Assembly: GCA_013814015.1 (NCBI GenBank) | Contig: JACCQS010000189.1 | Coordinates: forward strand, 1-5,323 | Source of the DNA: Geodermatophilaceae bacterium | GTDB lineage: Bacteria; Actinomycetota; Actinomycetes; Mycobacteriales; Geodermatophilaceae | Length of the DNA stretch: 5,323 nt | Direction of reading: 5' to 3' | In this document: piece by piece, positions 1-5,323 of the stretch | Numbering within the stretch: position 1 is the first letter of the stretch | Layout of the letters: each line of letters begins with the position of its first letter | The notes under the pieces: generated by a model | Seen by the model: only the letters and a program-made list of their open reading frames with translations | The model's database searches: none | Told to the model about the DNA's origin: nothing | Program-made: the position numbers and the translations under genes

Positions 1-521
<521 letters not shown>

Positions 522-538
522 AGCCCCGCCGAAACGTT

Positions 539-544
539 AGGAAG
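539..544 (+). promoter_or_regulatory. Ribosome binding site of ftsX
   Basis: AGGAAG lies two bases before the ATG at 547. It matches the Shine-Dalgarno core but the spacing is shorter than usual. It is one of the few recognisable ribosome binding sites in the window: smpB, the GNAT gene and the SnoaL-like gene have no well-placed site. It supports 547 as the ftsX start. Confidence 0.5.
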
Positions 545-546
545 CC

Positions 547-1428
547 ATGCGCGTCAATTTCGTCGTCTCAGAGGTGGCAGCCGGTCTGCGGCGCAACCTC
601 ACGATGACGATCGCCATGATCATCACGACCGCCATATCCCTGGGTCTGCTCGGCGCCGGACTGCTCATCGCGCGGCAGATCTCGGAGATGAAAGAGATCT
701 ACTACGACAAGATCCAGGTGTCGATCTTCCTCAACGACGACATCAGCGAAGACGAGCGCACCGCCATTCGGGGGGACCTCGAGGGCTCCCGCGAGGTCGA
801 GGACTTCCTGTACGAGAGCAAGGACGAGGCCTACGCCCGGTTCCAGCAACAGTTTCGCGAGCAGCCCGAACTTGTGGCCAACACCCCGTCCGACGCATTG
901 CCGGCTTCCTTCCGGGTCCAACTGGTCAATCCGGAGCGCTACCCAGTCATCAACGAGGCCTTCGCCGGGATGGACGGGGTCGACGAGGTCAAGGACGAGG
1001 GCGACTTTCTGGACCGGCTCTTCGGGCTGCTCAACGGGATGCGTAACGCCACGATCGCGGTCGCCATCGTGCAGGCGCTTGCGGCATTGCTGTTGATCTC
1101 CAACACGATCCAGCTCGCCGCGTTCAACCGGCGGACCGAGACGTCGATCATGAGGCTGGTCGGCGCGTCCCGGTGGTACACCCAGCTGCCGTTCATCCTC
1201 GAGGCGGCGTTGGCCGGTCTGCTCGGGGCCATCCTCGCCTTCGGTGGGCTCGCGCTGACCAAGGTGCTCTTCGTCGACCGGACGCTGGCCGGCCCGATCA
1301 GTTCGGGCATCATTCCGCCGGTGGAGTGGAGTTCGATCCTCATGATCAGCCCACTGATCGCCTTGGCCGGGGTGGGTCTGGCCAGCATCGCCGCGTACGT
1401 CACGCTGCGCCTGTACGTTCGCTTGTAA
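547..1428 (+). CDS. ftsX: Cell division protein FtsX, permease-like ABC transporter subunit
   Basis: FtsX is the membrane partner of FtsE. It passes ATPase cycles to extracellular peptidoglycan hydrolases or their activators during division. The 293-residue product has the family layout: a short cytoplasmic N-terminus (MRVNFVVSEVAAGLRRNLTM), TM1 at about 21-42, an extracellular domain at about 46-165 rich in Asp and Glu, then TM2 (about 169-191), TM3 (about 215-238) and TM4 (about 262-286). The cytoplasmic stretch around residues 195-210 (RRTETSIMRLVGASRW) is the conserved FtsX signature thought to touch FtsE. The length matches mycobacterial FtsX (about 297). The ATG at 547 has an upstream AGGAAG and gives the expected N-terminus. 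The gene is complete and shows no damage. Confidence 0.96.
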   Translation: MRVNFVVSEVAAGLRRNLTMTIAMIITTAISLGLLGAGLLIARQISEMKEIYYDKIQVSIFLNDDISEDERTAIRGDLEGSREVEDFLYESKDEAYARFQQQFREQPELVANTPSDALPASFRVQLVNPERYPVINEAFAGMDGVDEVKDEGDFLDRLFGLLNGMRNATIAVAIVQALAALLLISNTIQLAAFNRRTETSIMRLVGASRWYTQLPFILEAALAGLLGAILAFGGLALTKVLFVDRTLAGPISSGIIPPVEWSSILMISPLIALAGVGLASIAAYVTLRLYVRL

Positions 1429-1454
1429 TCCGCTGCGCCCGTAGCTTCACTGTC

Positions 1455-1931
1455 ATGCCCCGCGAATCCGGTCGAAAGCTGATCGCGCAGAACCGCAAGG
1501 CGCGCCACGACTACTCGATCACCGACACCTACGAGGCCGGTCTGGTGCTGGTGGGCACCGAGGTCAAGTCGCTGCGATTGGGCCGGGCCTCGCTGGTCGA
1601 CGGGTACGCAACGATCGACGACGGCGAGGTGTGGCTGCGCGGGGTGCACATCCCCGAGTACACCGAGGGCACGTGGACCAACCACGAGCCGCGGCGAAAC
1701 CGAAAGCTGCTGCTGCACCGCGAGGAGATCGCCAAGCTGATCGGCAAGACCCAGGAGGGCGGCGCCACGCTGGTACCGCTGGAGATGTACTTCAACGACG
1801 GCAAGGTCAAGGTCACCCTGGCCCTGGCCAAGGGCAAGAAGGCCTACGACAAACGGCGAGACCTGGCCGATCGGGACGCCCAACGGGAGATCGCGCGGGA
1901 GTTCGGCCGTCGCCGCAAGGGCCGTGCGTGA
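1455..1931 (+). CDS. smpB: SsrA-binding protein SmpB (trans-translation)
   Basis: SmpB binds tmRNA (SsrA) and brings it to ribosomes stalled on broken mRNA, so that the nascent peptide is tagged and the ribosome released. The 158-residue product has the family hallmarks: NRKARHDYSI near the N-terminus (13-22), GTEVKSLRLGRASLVDGY (34-51), the IPEYTEG and NHEPRRNRKLLLH segments (66-88), LVPLEMYF (106-113), and the basic tail with GKKAYDKR (127-134) ending GRRRKGRA. That tail enters the ribosomal decoding centre. The frame is open further upstream inside ftsX, but homology begins at the ATG at 1455, 26 bases after the ftsX stop. No Shine-Dalgarno sequence is visible there, so translation may depend on coupling to ftsX. 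The TGA stop overlaps the GTG of the next gene. The partner ssrA gene is not in the window. Confidence 0.97.
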   Translation: MPRESGRKLIAQNRKARHDYSITDTYEAGLVLVGTEVKSLRLGRASLVDGYATIDDGEVWLRGVHIPEYTEGTWTNHEPRRNRKLLLHREEIAKLIGKTQEGGATLVPLEMYFNDGKVKVTLALAKGKKAYDKRRDLADRDAQREIAREFGRRRKGRA

Positions 1932-2833
1932 CCGAAGCGTCGGACACAAGAGGGCCGGGCTCCGACGCGGACGTCCCCGGCTACTGGGCCGCGTTGGGTT
2001 TGCCCGGGCTGATCGACAGCCACATCCACTTCCTTCCAGATGCCATGCAGCACAAGGTTTGGGCCTACTTCGACAACGCCCAGACCCACTACGGTTCGGG
2101 GTGGCCGGTGCACTACCGGCTGCCGGTCGAGCAGCGGTTGGACGTCCTCACCGCCCTTGGCGTACGCGCGTTTCCGACGTTGCCCTATCCGCACAAGCCG
2201 GGCATGGCGGCCTGGCTCAACGACTGGTCGGCGGACTTCGCGCGGCGCGACCCGCGGATCCTGAAGTCGGCGACGTTCTATCCCGAGCCCGGCGTCGAGG
2301 CCTACGTGGGCCAAGCACTCCAGCGGGGTGCCCGGGTCTTCAAGGTGCACGTCCAGGTCGGGGGCTTCGACCCGCGCGACCCATTGCTCGAGCCGGTCTG
2401 GGGCATGCTGGCCGAGGCCGGCGTTCCGATCGTGACGCACTGCGGATCCCGGCCGATTCCAGGCTCGTTCACCGGCGCCGACCCGATCGCCGAGGTACTG
2501 ACCCGACACCCAGGTCTGTGCCTGGTGATCGCACACATGGGCATGCACGAATATGCCGCGCATCTGGATCTGGCCGCCGCACACCAGCGCGTCTATCTCG
2601 ACACCACGATGTTCGCGACGGCATTCACCGAGGTGTTCGCGCCCTTCGACCGGGCGCTGCTGCCTCGACTGGCCGACCTCGGCGACCGGATTCTGTTCGG
2701 CAGCGACTTCCCGTCCATCCCGTACCCGTACGCCACCCAACTGGCCGCGTTGCACGATCTCGACCTCGGCGAGGACTGGCTGCGGCGGGTGCTGTGGCAC
2801 AACGCCGCCGCCCTGTTCGGAATCTCCACGTGA
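1928..2833 (+). CDS. Amidohydrolase-family metal-dependent hydrolase (amidohydrolase_2 type)
   Basis: This is a predicted cytoplasmic TIM-barrel hydrolase of the amidohydrolase superfamily, amidohydrolase_2 branch, which includes decarboxylases and lactone or amide hydrolases. The substrate cannot be read from the sequence. The 301-residue product carries the expected metal and active-site motifs: DSHIHF (His32, His34), FKVHVQ with Lys139 and His141, IVTHCGS (His171), VIAHMG (His203) and FGSDFPSIPYPY (Asp260). All the usual metal-site positions look intact, so it is probably active. The frame extends upstream inside smpB, but the chosen start is the GTG at 1928, which overlaps the smpB stop as GTGA. 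The resulting start leaves only a short leader before the HxH motif. The stop overlaps the next gene in the same way, which suggests coupled translation from smpB to the DksA-like gene. There is no signal peptide. Confidence 0.88.
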   Translation: MTEASDTRGPGSDADVPGYWAALGLPGLIDSHIHFLPDAMQHKVWAYFDNAQTHYGSGWPVHYRLPVEQRLDVLTALGVRAFPTLPYPHKPGMAAWLNDWSADFARRDPRILKSATFYPEPGVEAYVGQALQRGARVFKVHVQVGGFDPRDPLLEPVWGMLAEAGVPIVTHCGSRPIPGSFTGADPIAEVLTRHPGLCLVIAHMGMHEYAAHLDLAAAHQRVYLDTTMFATAFTEVFAPFDRALLPRLADLGDRILFGSDFPSIPYPYATQLAALHDLDLGEDWLRRVLWHNAAALFGIST

Positions 2834-3198
2834 CGAGCGGGCGCGCTGACCTCAGCGCCGTCGAATTCGACGCGTTGCGCGATCGGCTGCTCCAGGTGGC
2901 CGAGCGTGCGCGTCGGGACTTGGCCTCCTTGACGGGTGACTTCAACGCGATCGTCGCTGCCTCGGCACAGTCCAATGCCGACGACGAACACGATCCCGAA
3001 GGCAGCACGATCGCCTTCGAGCGTGCCCAGGTGAGCTCGCTCACCGACCGTGCCCGAGCGGCGGAGTCGGAGTTGGCGCAGGCGTTGACTCGGTGGGAGG
3101 CAGGCACGTACGGATACTGCGAGATCTGCGGCGCCCCGATCGGATACGAACGGCTGCTGGCCAGACCCGCCACGACTCGCTGCATCCTGCACGCCTGA
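2830..3198 (+). CDS. TraR/DksA-type C4 zinc-finger protein, last cysteine replaced by histidine
   Basis: Members of the TraR/DksA family insert a coiled coil into the RNA polymerase secondary channel and alter promoter response, often together with ppGpp. Many actinobacterial members are uncharacterised. The 122-residue product has an N-terminal helix (about 9-34) and a second helix (about 60-92) joined by an acidic turn, NADDEHDPEGS. Its Asp52-x-x-Asp55 resembles the DxxD tip that E. coli DksA needs. The zinc finger is CEIC at 97-100, 17 residues, then Cys118-I-L-His121. The spacing fits C-x2-C-x17-C-x2-C exactly, but the fourth ligand is His. GYCEICGAPIGYERL and LARPATTRC are typical family wording. 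It is shorter than E. coli DksA (151), nearer to short actinobacterial members. The GTG start at 2830 overlaps the hydrolase stop as GTGA. The family is firm; that it acts on RNA polymerase is inference. Confidence 0.88.
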   Translation: MTSGRADLSAVEFDALRDRLLQVAERARRDLASLTGDFNAIVAASAQSNADDEHDPEGSTIAFERAQVSSLTDRARAAESELAQALTRWEAGTYGYCEICGAPIGYERLLARPATTRCILHA

Positions 3199-3227
3199 GC
3201 TGCGGACTTCTGGCTGTGAAATCCAGT

Positions 3228-3240
3228 CGACGTAACGTCG
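3228..3240 (+). promoter_or_regulatory. Short perfect inverted repeat in the gap before the GNAT gene, possible operator or promoter
   Basis: CGACGT-A-ACGTCG is a perfect dyad with 6-base arms around A3234, 24 bases before the ATG at 3265. It lies in the only gap over 50 bases in the window (3199-3264), where a new promoter would be expected. TAACGT inside it (3233-3238) fits the loose actinobacterial -10 pattern TAnnnT, with no convincing -35. Dyads of this size occur a few times by chance in 5 kb, so location is the main support. Confidence 0.25.
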
Positions 3241-3264
3241 TTGGCCACCTACCGTGCCATTGCG

Positions 3265-4281
3265 ATGACTACCGACGCGAGGAATGTCCAGGGGTCGGTC
3301 GAGCTGACCTGGCAGCCCATGCGAGGCGCGGACGTGGCTGCGCTGACCGCGCTCATGGCAGCCGCCGAGGCCGTGGACCAGACGGAGGAGCGATCTGACG
3401 AGGACGACGTCGCCGAGCATTTCCTGAGCGGTCTGATCGATCTCGACGCCGACACCCGGCTGGTCTGGGACGGCGAGGAACTGATCGGATATGCCGAGGT
3501 GGTCGGCCAACGCCAGGTACGCGAGGTCCATTCGATCTGGCTTGGCGGCACGGTTCACCCCGACCGGCGGCATCAGGGTGTCGGTCGACAACTGCTGGCC
3601 TGGCAGCTCGGTCGTGCCGAACAACTGCACGCGCAGCGGCATCCGACGGTCCCCGCGACTGTGATGTGCGACGTGACGCAGACCAACGTCGGTCTGACGG
3701 CCCTGGCCCGGACCGAGGGACTCGAGGAGATCCGCTTCTGGTTCGAAATGATGCGTCCACTGGACACCGATCTCCCGCTCCCGCCCGCACAAGCGGCCCG
3801 GGGGGTACGGATCGATACCTACGACACCGGCCGGGACGAAGAAGTTCGCCAAGCCCATAACACCGCCTTTTCGGGCCACTTCGGTTCCACCGAGCGCGAC
3901 CACGAGGAGTGGAAGGGGTACTTCACCGGTGCCCGGGCCTTCCGCCCGGACCTGTCGCTGCTTGCCGTCACCGACGATCAGGATGCGGCGATCGCCGGCT
4001 ACCTGCTGACCTACGTCTACGAGGTGGACGTCGTGGCCACCGGTCGGCGGGAGGTCTATATCGGCCAGATCGGCACCCTGCCGTCCCTCCGCGGGCGGGG
4101 CGTCGGGTCGGCGTTGCTGGCAACCGGCTTGACGAACTGGTCTGCGGCCGGTCACCAGGAGGCCTATCTCGGCGTGGACGCGGCCAACGAGACCGGGGCT
4201 CTCGGCCTCTACGAGCGGGCCGGATTCGCGGTGCACAAGCGTTCGACGAGTTGGGGCCGCCGGATTTCCGCCCAGAGTTAG
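3265..4281 (+). CDS. Tandem double-GNAT N-acetyltransferase
   Basis: GNAT enzymes move an acetyl (or acyl) group from CoA to an amine; the acceptor here is unknown. The 338-residue product contains two GNAT folds. The N-terminal domain (about 10-170) has the CoA-loop motif R102-H-Q-G-V-G107 after VHPDR. The C-terminal domain (about 185-335) has R276-G-R-G-V-G281 and the end motif N308-ETGALGLY316-ERAGF, with Tyr316 a candidate general acid. Both CoA loops look intact, although in many double-GNAT proteins, such as mycothiol synthase MshD, only one domain catalyses. The overall plan resembles MshD, but similarity is too loose to call it that. The ATG at 3265 is preferred. An in-frame TTG at 3241 would add eight residues and start directly at the inverted repeat. 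Neither start has a clear ribosome binding site. It probably heads a transcription unit with the next two genes. Confidence 0.85.
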   Translation: MTTDARNVQGSVELTWQPMRGADVAALTALMAAAEAVDQTEERSDEDDVAEHFLSGLIDLDADTRLVWDGEELIGYAEVVGQRQVREVHSIWLGGTVHPDRRHQGVGRQLLAWQLGRAEQLHAQRHPTVPATVMCDVTQTNVGLTALARTEGLEEIRFWFEMMRPLDTDLPLPPAQAARGVRIDTYDTGRDEEVRQAHNTAFSGHFGSTERDHEEWKGYFTGARAFRPDLSLLAVTDDQDAAIAGYLLTYVYEVDVVATGRREVYIGQIGTLPSLRGRGVGSALLATGLTNWSAAGHQEAYLGVDAANETGALGLYERAGFAVHKRSTSWGRRISAQS

Positions 4282-4300
4282 GACCGGCAGGACTGCGGTC
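4282..4300 (+). other. Imperfect hairpin just after the GNAT stop codon
   Basis: GACCG (4282-4286) pairs with CGGTC (4296-4300). After a one-base bulge (G4287), C4288 and A4289 can pair with G4295 and T4294, closing on a 4-base loop. No T-run follows, so it is not a standard intrinsic terminator. It begins on the base after the stop codon and could be a weak RNA-stabilising or attenuating stem between the GNAT and SnoaL-like genes, or chance in GC-rich DNA. Confidence 0.2.
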
Positions 4301-4328
4301 GGTCGGAGGCAGGTCCTACGGTCGGGCT

Positions 4329-4703
4329 GTGGATGAGACCAGACAGCTGATCGAGCGGTTCTTCGCTGCCTTGGAAAGCCGGGACTGGGCGAGATTTGCC
4401 GAGGTGCTGCATCCCGACGTCGTCTACGAGATCCCGCAGAGTCGGGAGCGGATCCATGGCCGGGACCGGTACGTGCAGTTCAATCGGGAGTTCCCCGGCG
4501 ATTGGCATCTGGCTCCGACCTCCGTCCTGGTCGAGGGGGCGGCCGGCGTCGGCCGCTTCGACTGGCGGCTGGGGCAGGGTCGGACCGAGGAGGCGTTCGC
4601 GTTCTTCGGCGTACGCGAGCGACTGTTGGCGACGGTCACCGATTTCTGGCCTGAGCCCTACGACCCACCGACCGGCCGTGAGCACTTGACGCAACGTTGG
4701 TGA
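4329..4703 (+). CDS. SnoaL/NTF2-like small protein
   Basis: This 124-residue protein looks like a member of the NTF2-like superfamily (SnoaL-like). These are cone-shaped alpha+beta folds used as small enzymes, binding proteins or accessory domains. The function of this one is not recognisable. Supporting features are the N-terminal helix TRQLIERFFAALESRDW (4-20), then FAEVLHPDVVYEIPQS (23-38), the IHGRDRYVQFNREF helix (42-55), and a C-terminal strand ending TDFWPEPYDPP (104-114), a common ending in this group. There is no signal peptide and no membrane segment. The GTG at 4329 is the only start codon in frame between the GNAT stop and the first helix. GGAGG at 4304-4308 is about 20 bases upstream, too far to be a normal ribosome binding site. 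The stop overlaps the next start as GTGA, which links it to the NYN-like protein. Confidence 0.75.
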   Translation: MDETRQLIERFFAALESRDWARFAEVLHPDVVYEIPQSRERIHGRDRYVQFNREFPGDWHLAPTSVLVEGAAGVGRFDWRLGQGRTEEAFAFFGVRERLLATVTDFWPEPYDPPTGREHLTQRW

Positions 4704-5164
4704 CGGACTCCGCTCCCGCAGGGACGCCGACCGTGTTGGTGGTCGACATGGCCAACGTCGTCGGCTCGGTGCCCGACGGCTGGTGGCGGGATCGCGTCGG
4801 AGCAGCTCAGCGGCTGCTGACCAGCCTGGCTGCGTTGTCCGGCCGTACGGTCCCGGGCCCGGTCGGGCAGCTGGTACGGATCGTGCGCATCGTCGCGGTC
4901 CTCGAGGGGAAGGCAAACCGCGCGATCATGGACTACGGTCGTGAGTCCGAGAGTCCGGAGATCGTTCGCGCGACCGGGTCGGGCGACGACGCGATCGTGG
5001 CTCTGGCCAGGACCGCGGCGGCGGCGGCGGCCGGAGAATCGGTGCTCGTGGTCAGCGCCGATCGGGGATTGCGCGCACGGTTGCCGGCAGCGGTTGGGAC
5101 CGCCGGCCCAGGCTGGCTCAACGGCTTGCTCGGCCGATCACAAACGGAGGCGGAACGACCCTAG
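4700..5164 (+). CDS. NYN/PIN-like domain protein (often labelled NTP pyrophosphohydrolase), function unproven
   Basis: The 154-residue product appears to be a single PIN-like or NYN-type domain, the fold of metal-dependent ribonucleases. Evidence is the N-terminal strand and acidic motif VLVVDMANVVGS with Asp16, the GSGDDAIV motif with Asp96 and Asp97, and VVSADRGLRAR with Asp121. The spacing fits the three-acid metal site of the fold. The segment PDGWWRDRVGAAQRLL (after residue 25) matches, from memory, actinobacterial proteins annotated as NTP pyrophosphohydrolase or hypothetical. No Nudix box is visible, so that label is doubtful. Six alanines at 106-111 are encoded by a GCG repeat. The GTG at 4700 overlaps the SnoaL-like stop; a TTG at 4697 would add one residue. 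The stop TAG (5162-5164) touches the stop of the opposing gene. RNase activity is inference from fold motifs. Confidence 0.65.
   Translation: MTDSAPAGTPTVLVVDMANVVGSVPDGWWRDRVGAAQRLLTSLAALSGRTVPGPVGQLVRIVRIVAVLEGKANRAIMDYGRESESPEIVRATGSGDDAIVALARTAAAAAAGESVLVVSADRGLRARLPAAVGTAGPGWLNGLLGRSQTEAERP
5015..5029 (+). repeat. (GCG)5 triplet repeat coding for alanine
   Basis: Five in-frame GCG codons followed by GCC encode Ala106-Ala111 of the NYN-like protein. Slippage here would change length by whole codons without breaking the frame. Confidence 0.6.
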
Positions 5165-5320
5165 AGGGCTTGCAGCTGCTGGATCACGAATACCAGGGAC
5201 GAAGAGCAAGAGGCCCAACGGCACCAGGCCCACTCGCTTGTCGACCTTGCCGGGGGCGAACGCGGCCAATGCGAAACAGACAGCCGAGGCGAGGTACAGA
5301 AGCAGGTAGATCACAGTCAT
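5138..5320 (-). CDS. Small two-helix membrane protein, apparently frameshifted near its C-terminus
   Basis: The intact frame runs from the ATG at 5320 to a TGA at 5138 (60 residues). The N-terminal part is a plausible small membrane protein: helix 1 at about 3-22 (VIYLLLYLASAVCFALAAF), a basic turn PGKVDKR (23-29), and helix 2 beginning GLVPLGLLLFV (31-41). After Val41 the intact frame turns polar and runs 27 bases into the 3' end of the opposing NYN-like gene. Skipping one base in the GGG run at 5196-5198 instead gives LVFVIQQLQAL and a TAG at 5163-5161. That completes helix 2 in 52 residues and ends tail to tail with the neighbour. I consider the 52-residue form the ancestral gene; it would span 5161-5320. 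Only three bases upstream of the ATG are visible, so its ribosome binding site and promoter cannot be checked, and an earlier start is possible. Function is unknown. Confidence 0.6.
   Translation of the reverse strand: MTVIYLLLYLASAVCFALAAFAPGKVDKRVGLVPLGLLLFVPGIRDPAAASPLGSFRLRL
5161..5164. other. CTAG palindrome that would hold the stop codons of both convergent genes
   Basis: CTAG reads TAG on both strands. The + strand TAG (5162-5164) ends the NYN-like gene. The - strand TAG (5163-5161) would end the small membrane protein if its frameshift is corrected. There is then no space between the genes and no visible intrinsic terminator. Confidence 0.45.
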
Positions 5321-5323
5321 GGC

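Noticed and set aside
1631..1927. Upstream extension of the hydrolase frame inside smpB
   Set aside because: The extra residues are low-complexity shadow of smpB, while the GTG at 1928 overlaps the smpB stop and gives a normal-length hydrolase.
939..1949. A 336-codon open frame on the - strand across ftsX and smpB
   Set aside because: It runs antisense to two certain core genes, and its composition is that of a shadow frame.
1924..2829. Upstream extension of the DksA-like frame through the hydrolase gene
   Set aside because: Arg/Pro/Gly-rich shadow translation. The DksA family sequence begins just after the GTG at 2830.
3241..3264. TTG at 3241 as the start of the GNAT gene
   Set aside because: It adds eight residues with no family support, lacks a ribosome binding site and would start against the inverted repeat. 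The ATG at 3265 is preferred, though not proven.
2593..4236. A 547-codon open frame on the - strand
   Set aside because: It lies antisense to three well-supported genes (hydrolase, DksA-like, GNAT), crosses their boundaries, and its translation shows no recognisable motif. It is a by-product of high GC content.
4304..4308. GGAGG as ribosome binding site of the SnoaL-like gene
   Set aside because: It is about 20 bases from the only usable start codon, too far for normal initiation.
5172..5179. GCAGCTGC palindrome
   Set aside because: It falls inside the likely coding end of the - strand gene (Gln-Gln-Leu-Gln codons in the shifted frame), and 8-base palindromes are common in GC-rich DNA.

Overview
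This GC-rich window, with GTG start codons and tightly packed genes, looks like the chromosome of an actinomycete (Actinomycetota). The main evidence is the ftsE-ftsX-smpB order. It is supported by an FtsE C-terminus ending RGVYGVGR, as I remember it from mycobacterial and related proteins, and by an actinobacterial-style TraR/DksA protein. No mobile element, CRISPR array, rRNA, tRNA or tmRNA gene is visible. Genus cannot be decided from this sequence.

Layout on the + strand: the 3' three quarters of ftsE (1-521), complete ftsX (547-1428), smpB (1455-1931), an amidohydrolase_2-family metal hydrolase (1928-2833) and a TraR/DksA-type zinc-finger protein (2830-3198). After a 66-base gap come a tandem double-GNAT acetyltransferase (3265-4281), a small SnoaL/NTF2-like protein (4329-4703) and a NYN/PIN-like protein (4700-5164). 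The last 160-180 bases carry the start of a convergent - strand gene for a small two-helix membrane protein, which appears frameshifted near its C-terminus.

FtsE and FtsX form the ATPase-membrane pair that controls peptidoglycan hydrolysis at the division site. SmpB delivers tmRNA to stalled ribosomes. The following genes are chained by identical 4-base GTGA stop/start overlaps (smpB to hydrolase, hydrolase to DksA-like, SnoaL-like to NYN-like), which points to co-transcription and coupled translation. Two transcription units are likely: ftsE through the DksA-like gene, and GNAT through NYN. The break would lie at 3199-3264, which holds a short perfect inverted repeat.

This is mostly a core-genome neighbourhood, and I found no convincing new defence or mobile system. 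The items most worth a second look are the apparent frameshift in the small membrane protein, the Cys-to-His change in the DksA-like zinc finger, the uncharacterised NYN/PIN-like protein and the double-GNAT protein.
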